A DNA stretch of 6,284 nt from Terriglobales bacterium (GTDB lineage Bacteria > Acidobacteriota > Terriglobia > Terriglobales > Acidobacteriaceae): the NCBI GenBank assembly GCA_019241735.1, contig JAFAWN010000105.1, positions 1 to 6,284 of the forward strand, given 5' to 3'. Within the stretch, counting starts at the first letter, position 1, and the number at the start of each line of letters is the position of its first letter. The translations under genes were made by a program, and so were the position numbers. Of this stretch, positions 1 through 5,343 are shown piece after piece. The notes under the pieces were generated by a model, which was given only the letters and a program-made list of their open reading frames with translations, had not been told where the DNA came from and ran no database searches.

Positions 1-6
1 GAGAGG

Positions 7-621
7 ATGTTTGCGCCCTTAACAAATTCGAAGACTGGCCATAGGCTTCCATGGCTGACGTCGCTGGCGATCCACGGACTGGCGCTGCTGGTGTTGCTGC
101 ACCGGTCTGCTCCGCGGTTCCTGGCCCCATCTTCTGTGGTGTTGGGCAACCATGGACATGCGTCCCTCGTATATCTGGCAGCGAGCAGTCCGCAGTCCCC
201 CACTTCCTCCGTCAGAAAACCGCTGAGTTATAAGCCGCCGGTCACTCAACTGCGCGCTAACCGCAAGACGATCGAAGTAATGAAAGAATCAGGGCCGACC
301 GTCCCGGCGGGTTCTCCTTATGGAAGCCTGGCAACCGGCGCAGTGAACGGATACGAGGCCCGGCCGGCGTTGCCGATTGTTTTCCCCGACCCAATTATTT
401 CGCGCTCGGATTTACCACCAGGGGTTCAGGGCGATGTGATCGTCGAGGTGACAATCGACGCGGATGGACGTATCACTGACACCAGGGTCCTGGCATCGTT
501 AGGGTACGGGATCGATGACAAGGTCGTTGCGGTATTGCGCAACTGGCGGTTCAGGCCAGCGACCGTGGATGGCGCGGCCATCCCTTCGCGGCAGGATGTT
601 CACTTCCACTTCCCCAGCTAA
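7..621 (+). CDS. TonB C-terminal domain protein (energy transducer TonB-like), single N-terminal membrane span
   Basis: A 204-residue protein. After a short polar N-terminus, residues 16-32 (LTSLAIHGLALLVLL) form one hydrophobic helix, as in inner-membrane-anchored TonB proteins. Residues 35-130 are a low-complexity Pro/Ser/Ala-rich periplasmic linker. Residues about 140-202 match the TonB C-terminal fold: GDVIVEVTIDADGRI, then a helix, then LRNWRFRPATVDG and a final strand VHFHFP. Family role: coupling proton-motive force from ExbB/ExbD to outer-membrane receptors, or acting as a TonB-like structural domain. The linker lacks the long Pro-Glu/Pro-Lys repeats of enteric TonB, and no exbB, exbD or receptor gene is in view, so true energy transduction is not shown. 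The ATG directly follows a purine-rich GAGAGG with no spacer, and the frame is open to the window edge, so the real start could lie upstream. It converges on the next gene. Confidence 0.85.
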   Translation: MFAPLTNSKTGHRLPWLTSLAIHGLALLVLLHRSAPRFLAPSSVVLGNHGHASLVYLAASSPQSPTSSVRKPLSYKPPVTQLRANRKTIEVMKESGPTVPAGSPYGSLATGAVNGYEARPALPIVFPDPIISRSDLPPGVQGDVIVEVTIDADGRITDTRVLASLGYGIDDKVVAVLRNWRFRPATVDGAAIPSRQDVHFHFPS

Positions 622-628
622 GAGATTT

Positions 629-649
629 CCGGCAGAAGGAACTCTCCGG
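629..649. terminator. Possible weak bidirectional hairpin between convergent genes
   Basis: In the 30-base gap between the two convergent stop codons, CCGG-c-AGA pairs with TCT-CCGG around the 6-base loop AGGAAC. This gives 7 pairs with one bulged C. The location suits a shared terminator, but neither side has a T-tract, so this is only a candidate. Confidence 0.25.
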
Positions 650-651
650 GC

Positions 652-1296
652 TTACACGATAGTTTCGGGGGCCCCGTGGCGGCGCAATAATTGCGGGAGG
701 TTCTGGGAGAACGCAGAGCGCGGCAGCACCATATCGCAACCCACCTCGTGGGCTTTTTGCTTGAGGTCACCCTGCACGTGCGAAAGAAAACCGATGATGG
801 AGGTATCTTTCTTCAGTTTAGTCTTCAATTTTGGAATCAGCGCCAGCGGTTTCGCGTTGGCGTTATTTAAATCGAAAATGATGAGCGAAGGCTTTTCGTC
901 CCCATTTTCTTTGATCCGCTCCAGCAGATTTTCTTCCTTCTTGCAAAATTCGACCTTCACGTTGAGCTTGCGCGCGGTCTCCTGAATTTTCGCCTGAAAG
1001 AACAGATCTTCGACGAAGGCAAAGATGCGGGGATTCGCATCCCCCTGATGGGGGAGCGGCTCCGGCTCTGCCGGAGCGTAGGCCGTGGCAAATCCCGGCC
1101 GCCCGCGGGTAGGTCGGGAACCATTGGTGCCGCCCTGATTGGCGCGATAACTGTGGTCCATGGGCGCAGTGTAGATACTGTTCTGCTGATTGCGTTCACG
1201 GCCCGAAGGCTGTCCGTTGCGGTTTGAAGGGCGTCGCGATCGTCGCCGTCTGCTTCGCCCTCCTCCTCCGGAGGGTTGCCGGGGTCCAACATTCAT
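652..1296 (-). CDS. Receiver-like (pseudo-response-regulator) protein with Arg-rich disordered N-terminus
   Basis: A 214-residue protein. Residues 1-85 are low complexity and basic, with GGGGRSRRRRSRR at 10-22 and further Gly/Arg/Asn-rich sequence, so they are probably disordered and could bind nucleic acid. Residues 90-206 follow the alternating strand/helix pattern of a CheY-like receiver: RIFAFVED, then helix 1, VKVEFC, SLIIFDLNN, TSIIGFLSH, CDMVLPRSAF and a last helix. D142 sits at the phospho-acceptor position, E96/D97 at the acidic pocket and S172 at the Ser/Thr switch. The conserved Lys-Pro of receivers is not present (LPRS instead), so phosphorylation is uncertain. There is no DNA-binding or enzymatic output domain. 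The ATG is preceded by GGA with a 6-base spacer (weak Shine-Dalgarno) and a plausible promoter. The specific function is not recognised; it could be an adaptor or regulator acting by protein or RNA contact. Confidence 0.8.
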   Translation of the reverse strand: MNVGPRQPSGGGGRSRRRRSRRPSNRNGQPSGRERNQQNSIYTAPMDHSYRANQGGTNGSRPTRGRPGFATAYAPAEPEPLPHQGDANPRIFAFVEDLFFQAKIQETARKLNVKVEFCKKEENLLERIKENGDEKPSLIIFDLNNANAKPLALIPKLKTKLKKDTSIIGFLSHVQGDLKQKAHEVGCDMVLPRSAFSQNLPQLLRRHGAPETIV

Positions 1297-1317
1297 ACTT
1301 TTTCCGTGTTTCGATTC

Positions 1318-1345
1318 ATTAAGATCCGCAAGCCGGTCTGGTCAA
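1318..1345 (-). promoter_or_regulatory. Candidate sigma70-type promoter for the pseudo-receiver gene
   Basis: Read on the minus strand, a -35 TTGACC (1345-1340, 5 of 6 consensus) and a -10 CTTAAT (1323-1318, 4 of 6) are separated by 16 bases. The -10 lies 21 bases before the ATG at 1296, which predicts a leader of about 15 bases carrying the weak GGA ribosome site. Prediction by eye only. Confidence 0.45.
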
Positions 1346-1400
1346 GAAGGCCCGACGGTTATTTCTCAAATTCTGCGATATGCACCCTGCCCGTCTGGCA

Positions 1401-1418
1401 ATCAACCTGGAGGTTGAT
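1401..1418. repeat. Perfect 8+8 dyad (possible operator)
   Basis: ATCAACCT and AGGTTGAT are exact reverse complements separated by GG, giving an 18-base near-perfect palindrome. The size and symmetry fit the binding site of a dimeric regulator. It lies about 56 bases upstream of the predicted -35 of the minus-strand gene and more than 400 bases from the plus-strand gene, so an effect on the minus-strand gene is likelier. A 2-base loop is too tight for a normal RNA hairpin, which favours a DNA site. No particular regulator can be named. Confidence 0.45.
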
Positions 1419-1482
1419 ACTTCCCAGAGCGGCCGCACATTTCCGATTATTCTTACCGCTAAGTGCCGTGTTCGTTTGGAGC

Positions 1483-1507
1483 TTTCTGGAACTTCGTTTG
1501 CCAGAAA
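1483..1507. repeat. Inverted repeat / potential RNA hairpin
   Basis: TTTCTGG (1483-1489) and CCAGAAA (1501-1507) are exact reverse complements. Inside them AAC and GTT can add three more pairs around a TTC loop, with a 2-base bulge. There is no following T-tract, so it is not a standard terminator. Confidence 0.35.
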
Positions 1508-1554
1508 CTTTATTCGCTAAGAGTTTGGTGCCTTCAGATCGTCGCGTCGTTTAG

Positions 1555-1575
1555 ATATTCTGATCCGTCAGATAT
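1555..1575. repeat. Imperfect inverted repeat with flanking AGATATT direct repeat
   Basis: ATATtCTGA pairs with TCAGATAT around the 4-base loop TCCG, with one bulged T. The same segment contains the heptamer AGATATT twice (1553-1559 and 1570-1576), 17 bases apart. The role is unknown; it could be a regulator site or a structured RNA element. Confidence 0.3.
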
Positions 1576-1807
1576 TGGATTCGTTAGAACTTGTCCATCG
1601 GCGCCTGGAAGCCGTAGGGCGCGGGGGCCAGCCAGGGAGCGTGGCCGCTTTTGGGGACAACATGATGTTAACGCCCATCCCTTACTGAACGCAAGCCCAA
1701 AACCACCTTAGTTTTGCACAAGGGTAATGTCATTGCATGGCAGGTCTGCGTATCCACCATGGTTTATGCTTAACGTACAGCTTCCCGATGGCAACACTTT
1801 GATGAAC

Positions 1808-1836
1808 TTTTCATTGCCAGGGCGCGACGTTTTAAT
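1808..1836 (+). promoter_or_regulatory. Candidate promoter for the GAF/zinc-ribbon gene
   Basis: A -35 TTTTCA (1808-1813, 4 of 6) and a -10 TTTAAT (1831-1836, 5 of 6) are spaced by 17 bases. The -10 ends 15 bases before the ATG at 1852. Transcription would then start about 8 bases before the start codon, which fits the absence of any Shine-Dalgarno sequence there. Prediction by eye. Confidence 0.4.
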
Positions 1837-1851
1837 CGTAGCCTAATTCCT

Positions 1852-3057
1852 ATGGATAAGTATCCAACCCTTAATCCTCCCGGCGCCAGCCCATCTTCAC
1901 CGGGTTCCGCCGCCGCAGCCCAGAAAACCCAAGCGGGCACAGCGAGGCATGCGACGCCAGCATTTTCTGAGCTCGCTGATTCGGTACAAAGTTCGAAGGA
2001 CGATTCTTTGGGGCGGCTCCGCTTTCCAGCCGAGGATGCGGGCAGATCGCTGGCAGAATCGGCGCAACGGGATTTTGACGCGACGCTGCAACTGCTGGCG
2101 GAACGGGCGCAATACATCACCGGAGCGTCGGGCGCAGCCATTGCCCTCGCCGACGGCGGGGAGATGATTTGTCGGGCGAGCGCCGGCCCGAGCGCGCCGA
2201 AACTGGGAGTACACCTTCAGGTGCACTCTGGCCTTACCGGAGAGAGTGTTCGCAGCCGCGAGATGCTGCGCTGCGACGATGCCGAGCTCGATTCCCGGGT
2301 AAATCGCGAAAGCTGCCGCCGGCTTGGGATCGCATCAGTGATGGTAATCCCACTCTTTCGCGAGCAGCAGGTTGCCGGGGTCTTTGAGTTATTTTCCGGG
2401 CGGACGAACGCGTTTGAAGAACGCGACGTGAGCGCGCTTCGACGTCTGGCGGAAATGGTGCAGACGGCATCAGAGCATGCAGAAGCAGCGAAACGCGCAA
2501 GCAAGGAAATTTTGAGTGGAGGGAAGGCGCTACAGAATGGCAGCAAGCGACCGACGGGTCCACCTGAGCTGGCCGGTTTGCGCGATTCTCAGACCTCACC
2601 GGTGACGGTAACCGCGGCCTCAAACCAGGGAGCCCGCGTCGAACCCGTGGCCGCAGCGGCGGCTGGGGCTGCTGGCGAACCGGGGGCGCGCACTGCACCA
2701 GAATCAGCTGCCGCGAAACCCCAGCCGCCAAAGTTTGACCATCCCGCAGAGTTGGATAAGCCCATCTCCGCGGCGCCCGAATTGGAGGCTTCCGGCGTCC
2801 AAAGCCGCGAGGCGCCCTTGGATGTCAAAAAATGTAGTGCCTGTGGGTTTCCGGTTTCGCAGGGACGGACAGTGTGCGTAGATTGTGAAGCAGCCGGAGC
2901 GGCTGCGAACTCTTCCACTTTCACCCCGGAGAAGGCCACATTCCTTTCGAACCTCACCGCCAGCCGGGAGGGCTGGCTGGCCTCTCATGGCTACACCGTT
3001 GGCATTGTGATCGTCGTGGCCGCGACTGTGATCGCGGTAATCGTGTGGATGCGATAA
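1852..3057 (+). CDS. GAF domain protein with Cys4 zinc ribbon and C-terminal membrane anchor
   Basis: A 401-residue protein. Residues 1-70 are polar and low complexity. Residues about 72-210 are a GAF domain: a helix (FDATLQLLAERAQYITGA), SGAAIALADGGEMICRAS, the central HSGLTGESVRSREMLRCDD, LGIASVMVIPLF, VAGVFELFSG and a final helix. GAF domains bind small ligands or form dimers; the ligand here is not predictable. Residues 215-325 are an Ala/Pro-rich linker. Residues 328-345 contain CSAC-N10-CVDC (C328, C331, C342, C345), a zinc-ribbon pattern. Residues 382-399 are a strongly hydrophobic helix followed only by WMR, so the protein is probably tail-anchored with the GAF domain in the cytoplasm. 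No kinase, cyclase or DNA-binding output is present. The frame is open upstream to 1774 but has no ATG, GTG or TTG there, so ATG 1852 is the only reasonable start, although it has no Shine-Dalgarno. The kinase gene follows after 166 bases on the same strand. Confidence 0.85.
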   Translation: MDKYPTLNPPGASPSSPGSAAAAQKTQAGTARHATPAFSELADSVQSSKDDSLGRLRFPAEDAGRSLAESAQRDFDATLQLLAERAQYITGASGAAIALADGGEMICRASAGPSAPKLGVHLQVHSGLTGESVRSREMLRCDDAELDSRVNRESCRRLGIASVMVIPLFREQQVAGVFELFSGRTNAFEERDVSALRRLAEMVQTASEHAEAAKRASKEILSGGKALQNGSKRPTGPPELAGLRDSQTSPVTVTAASNQGARVEPVAAAAAGAAGEPGARTAPESAAAKPQPPKFDHPAELDKPISAAPELEASGVQSREAPLDVKKCSACGFPVSQGRTVCVDCEAAGAAANSSTFTPEKATFLSNLTASREGWLASHGYTVGIVIVVAATVIAVIVWMR

Positions 3058-3155
3058 TTTTTTCGTTTCCCGGCTTCCATTTTTCGCGGCCTAAAGGGAC
3101 GTGATTCCCGAAACTGCCCGGTTTCAAAAAGGGTACCCCTCGATCTTTTCTTTTT

Positions 3156-3187
3156 GTTCTACAACCGAGAACGGGCAATCAGAACGG
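3156..3187. repeat. GTTCT/AGAAC inverted repeat and AGAACGG direct repeats upstream of the kinase
   Basis: GTTCT (3156-3160) and AGAAC (3168-3172) form an inverted pair with a 7-base spacer. AGAACGG occurs at 3168-3174 and again at 3181-3187, 13 bases apart. They lie 37-68 bases before the chosen start of the kinase gene, where a regulator could bind. The elements are short and could be chance. Confidence 0.25.
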
Positions 3188-3209
3188 TCCTGCCCTCCGA
3201 TGAAAACAT

Positions 3210-3215
3210 GGAGGG
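3210..3215 (+). promoter_or_regulatory. Strong ribosome binding site that decides the kinase start
   Basis: GGAGGG lies 8 bases before the ATG at 3224. This is far better than the context of the other in-frame starts, GTG 3101 and ATG 3200. Starting at 3224 also places the receiver domain 13 residues from the N-terminus and removes a 41-residue extension with no domain-like character. Confidence 0.75.
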
Positions 3216-3223
3216 ATTTGACC

Positions 3224-3736
3224 ATGGCTGAGGGCCCCCAATCGGGACTGGCTGGCAGCGAGTTACGTCTGTTGCTGATCGGTGATAGCGATGCAGACTT
3301 TGCCTACCTCCGCAGGTTGCTGTCGCGCGTAGAACCGGGGACAGTTCGGCTCGCGCACGCCCACTCGCAGGAGCAGACTCTCGCGGCCCTGGGGGAATGC
3401 AGTTATGACCTGCTGCTATGTGATTACAAGTCTGAGGAAGCGGTGGGAGCAGGTTTGCTGCACCGGTTGCGCATTGAAGGCTACACGCTTCCCCTCATCT
3501 TTCTCAGCGATGGAGTGGACGAGACTGCGGTAAACACTGCGATACAGTTTGGAGTTTATGCGTGCCTGCATTTAGCCAGCGAGAATGAATCCTCGATCAG
3601 CCACGCCATTCGTTGCGCCCTGGAAAAATATTACAAGGAGCGGCAAATCCATAAGGCGGAGGACACCTTACGGCGGCTGCACAGCGCGGTAGAGCAGTCT
3701 GCGGATATGGTGGTCATTACCGACGGTCGGGCGTGA
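3224..3736 (+). CDS. Receiver domain plus start of a PAS domain: N-terminal part of a frameshifted hybrid histidine kinase
   Basis: 170 residues from the ATG with the strong ribosome site. Residues about 14-135 are a CheY-like receiver: LRLLLIGDSDADFAYLRRLL with D21/D23 in the acidic pocket, YDLLLCDYKS with D67 as the likely phospho-acceptor, and LIFLSDG with S95 as the switch residue. In the last strand (YACLHLAS) the near-invariant Lys is replaced, apparently by L117, so this receiver may be degenerate. Residues 136-152 are a linker helix. Residues 153-167 (LHSAVEQSADMVVITD) are the first strand of a PAS domain, and the protein then ends abruptly at TGA after GRA. The rest of the PAS fold continues directly in the next ORF, in the -1 frame. 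The two were therefore almost certainly one gene: adding one base near 3731 gives a continuous 693-residue protein. Alternatively a truncated receiver protein is made. Confidence 0.8.
   Translation: MAEGPQSGLAGSELRLLLIGDSDADFAYLRRLLSRVEPGTVRLAHAHSQEQTLAALGECSYDLLLCDYKSEEAVGAGLLHRLRIEGYTLPLIFLSDGVDETAVNTAIQFGVYACLHLASENESSISHAIRCALEKYYKERQIHKAEDTLRRLHSAVEQSADMVVITDGRA
3728..3736 (+). other. Frameshift site inside the PAS domain
   Basis: The frame reads GAC GGT CGG GCG TGA and stops. With one extra G in the GGG run at 3729-3731 it reads D-G-R-G-V-I-E-Y-V-N-P-A-F, the usual spacing of a PAS domain core (ITD-three residues-VIEYVNPAF). The stop TGA (3734-3736) overlaps a GTG (3733-3735) that could restart translation. 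No canonical -1 slippery heptamer is seen. Confidence 0.75.
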
Positions 3737-5304
3737 TCGAGTACGTTAATCCGGCGTTTGTGGTCGCGACGGGCTATACCTCGCAAGAAGCTATCGGCAA
3801 CACATTCCACATTCTGAAATGCGATCAGCAAAGCTCAGAATCCTACCGGGAAATGTGGCAAACCATTTTGAGCGGCGCCGTATATCGTGGTGTCATCGCC
3901 AATCGGAAAAAGGATGGCGGGGTTTTGTTCGTAGAGAAAACCATTACCCCGTTACGCGACAGCGACGGCCGGATTACCCACTTTGTTTCCAACGACCGCG
4001 ACATCACCGAGCGCCTTACACTGCAATCCCAACTCGAACAAACCCAGAAGATGGATGCCATTGGGCGGCTGGCCAGCGGTGTGGCACACGATTTCAACAA
4101 TCTGGTGATGGTGATAAGCGCGTATGCGGAACTTATGCTCGATTCTTTATGCGTGGGGCATCCACTACGCCGCAACGTTGCTGAAATCAGGACTGCGGCC
4201 AGCCGCGCGGCCGACCTTACCCGGCAGTTGCTCACATTCAGCCGCAAGCAGGCACAGTCTTTGCAATTGCTGGACTTGAACCTGACGATTGGGCAGATGA
4301 TCGGCATGTTGCCCCGGTTAATTGGGGAAGACATCGAATTGGTATTCACCCCCGGGGCAGATTTAGGCAGCGTGAAAGCCGATGCGGTGCAGATCGAACA
4401 GGTCATCATGAACCTGGCGGCGAACGCGCGAGATGCCATGCCGGGTGGTGGGAAACTGACAATCGAAACCGCACGCGTGCGCCTCGAAGCGGATTGCCTG
4501 GAATTGCGCCGGGAAGTGCCAGCGGGAGATTACGTGTTGTTGAGCGTGACCGATACCGGCGCCGGCATTCCCCCGGAACACCTGCCCCACATATTTGAGC
4601 CTTTTTATACGACCAAGCCTGAAGGAAAAGGGACCGGCCTGGGATTAGCCACGGTGTACGGCATCGTTAAACAGAGTGGGGGATTCATCGGCGCTTACTG
4701 CGAAGCGGGACCGACGACGGCTTTCAAGATTTACCTGCCGCGGGCAGAACAGGAGACTATTGGACCGCTGGCATTTGTGGAGCGAGGAGCGCCGCAGGGT
4801 TTTGAGACGGTTTTGCTGGTTGAGGATGACGCCGCTGTGCTGCACGCGACGCAGGAATTCCTCACGCATAGCGGATACACCGTACTCGCCGCGAAAGACG
4901 GAGAAGACGCCTTGCGCGTGGCCGGCGATTACGGGGGGATGATCGATTTGATGATCAGCGATGTCGTGATGCCACAGATGGGGGGCGCAAAACTGGCGCA
5001 GCTATTAACCCGCAAACGGCCGGGGACGAAAGTACTCTTCGTTTCCGGGTACGCGGACAATACCGTGTTGCGGCAGGGAGCGATCGATGTGATCCACTGC
5101 TACCTGCAGAAGCCTTTTTCGCTGCATGACCTAGGCTTCAAAGTACGCCAGGTAATCGAGAACGGCACCGGATACCTGATGGATCCGACCTCGCCTATGG
5201 AAACCATACTCGCAGGAGCGTGGAAACCTGTTGAGGGTGAGTCTTCCACAGCGGACAATGACCTCCAATCGAAAACCATGTCTGTCGCCGCCGGCTCGTC
5301 TTAG
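3733..5304 (+). CDS. PAS-HisKA-HATPase-receiver: C-terminal part of a hybrid histidine kinase
   Basis: 523 residues if read from GTG 3733. Residues 1-94 are a PAS domain lacking its first strand (IEYVNPAFVVATGYTSQEAIG through THFVSNDRDITER). Residues about 104-175 are a HisKA dimerisation domain whose H-box ASGVAHDFNN carries the phospho-accepting H119. Residues about 215-337 are the HATPase domain: N-box MNLAANARDAM (N231), G1 DTGAGIP (D274), F-box IFEPFYTT and G2 GKGTGLGLA. Residues 358-475 are a complete receiver with E364/D365/D366, phospho-acceptor D410 (MISDVVMPQMGG), S438 and K460-P461. A low-complexity tail follows. No membrane segment is present, so the enzyme is cytosolic. ATP-dependent autophosphorylation at H119 and transfer to D410 are expected from the family. 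All catalytic residues are intact, which argues against old decay. GTG 3733 has no good ribosome site and would start mid-domain, so the true start is probably 3224, upstream of the frame break. Confidence 0.9.
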   Translation: MIEYVNPAFVVATGYTSQEAIGNTFHILKCDQQSSESYREMWQTILSGAVYRGVIANRKKDGGVLFVEKTITPLRDSDGRITHFVSNDRDITERLTLQSQLEQTQKMDAIGRLASGVAHDFNNLVMVISAYAELMLDSLCVGHPLRRNVAEIRTAASRAADLTRQLLTFSRKQAQSLQLLDLNLTIGQMIGMLPRLIGEDIELVFTPGADLGSVKADAVQIEQVIMNLAANARDAMPGGGKLTIETARVRLEADCLELRREVPAGDYVLLSVTDTGAGIPPEHLPHIFEPFYTTKPEGKGTGLGLATVYGIVKQSGGFIGAYCEAGPTTAFKIYLPRAEQETIGPLAFVERGAPQGFETVLLVEDDAAVLHATQEFLTHSGYTVLAAKDGEDALRVAGDYGGMIDLMISDVVMPQMGGAKLAQLLTRKRPGTKVLFVSGYADNTVLRQGAIDVIHCYLQKPFSLHDLGFKVRQVIENGTGYLMDPTSPMETILAGAWKPVEGESSTADNDLQSKTMSVAAGSS

Positions 5305-5328
5305 AAGCTGCTGCCGCTCCCGTATAAT
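5301..5328 (+). promoter_or_regulatory. Candidate promoter for the glycosyltransferase gene
   Basis: A perfect -10 TATAAT lies at 5323-5328, with a poor -35 (TTAGAA, 5301-5306, 16-base spacer, 3 of 6) overlapping the kinase stop codon. The -10 ends 15 bases before the ATG, predicting a leader of about 8-9 bases. The sequence of the gap suggests the glycosyltransferase is not solely dependent on kinase transcription. Confidence 0.45.
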
Positions 5329-5343
5329 CTTGCGGAATCCTGC

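Larger units (their letters stand above)
1297..1851. other. Long divergent intergenic region, no convincing gene
   Basis: This stretch of about 555 bases lies between two divergently transcribed genes. The open frames in it (for example 1463-1711 and 1276-1554 on the plus strand) give proteins with no recognisable domain, erratic composition and no good ribosome site, so I do not call them. No tRNA T-loop signature or rRNA-like sequence was seen. The middle (about 1440-1600) is more AT-rich than the flanking genes. The region holds a candidate promoter at each end and several short inverted repeats: 1401-1418, 1483-1507, 1555-1575, 1626-1646 (GGCCA/TGGCC), 1659-1669 (AACAT/ATGTT) and 1698-1716 (CAAAAC/GTTTTG). 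It is most simply a regulatory region; an unannotated small RNA is possible. Confidence 0.6.

Noticed and set aside
1463..1711. Plus-strand ORF of 82 codons in the intergenic region
   Set aside because: No recognisable domain, non-ATG start, no ribosome site and odd Cys/Trp/Arg-rich composition; it looks like a chance frame.
1770..2731. Minus-strand ORFs opposite the GAF gene
   Set aside because: Shadow frames of a GC-rich coding gene; low-complexity Ser/Arg/Ala products with no domain.
3020..3063. Hairpin CCGCGA/TCGCGG followed by TTTTTT at the end of the GAF gene as a terminator
   Set aside because: The stem lies inside the membrane-anchor codons and the T-run begins about 20 bases after it, too far for an intrinsic terminator.
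3101..3223. GTG start at 3101 (or ATG at 3200) for the kinase, giving up to 41 extra residues
   Set aside because: The extension has no domain character, and ATG 3224 has a strong GGAGGG at ideal spacing directly before the receiver domain.
3728..3736. Programmed -1 ribosomal frameshifting signal
   Set aside because: No X-XXY-YYZ slippery heptamer is present; a missing base is the simpler explanation, though restart at the GTGA overlap cannot be excluded.
3843..4439. A 198-codon minus-strand ORF opposite the kinase
   Set aside because: It lies antisense to clear PAS and HisKA coding sequence; its product resembles no family and the sense frame explains the sequence.
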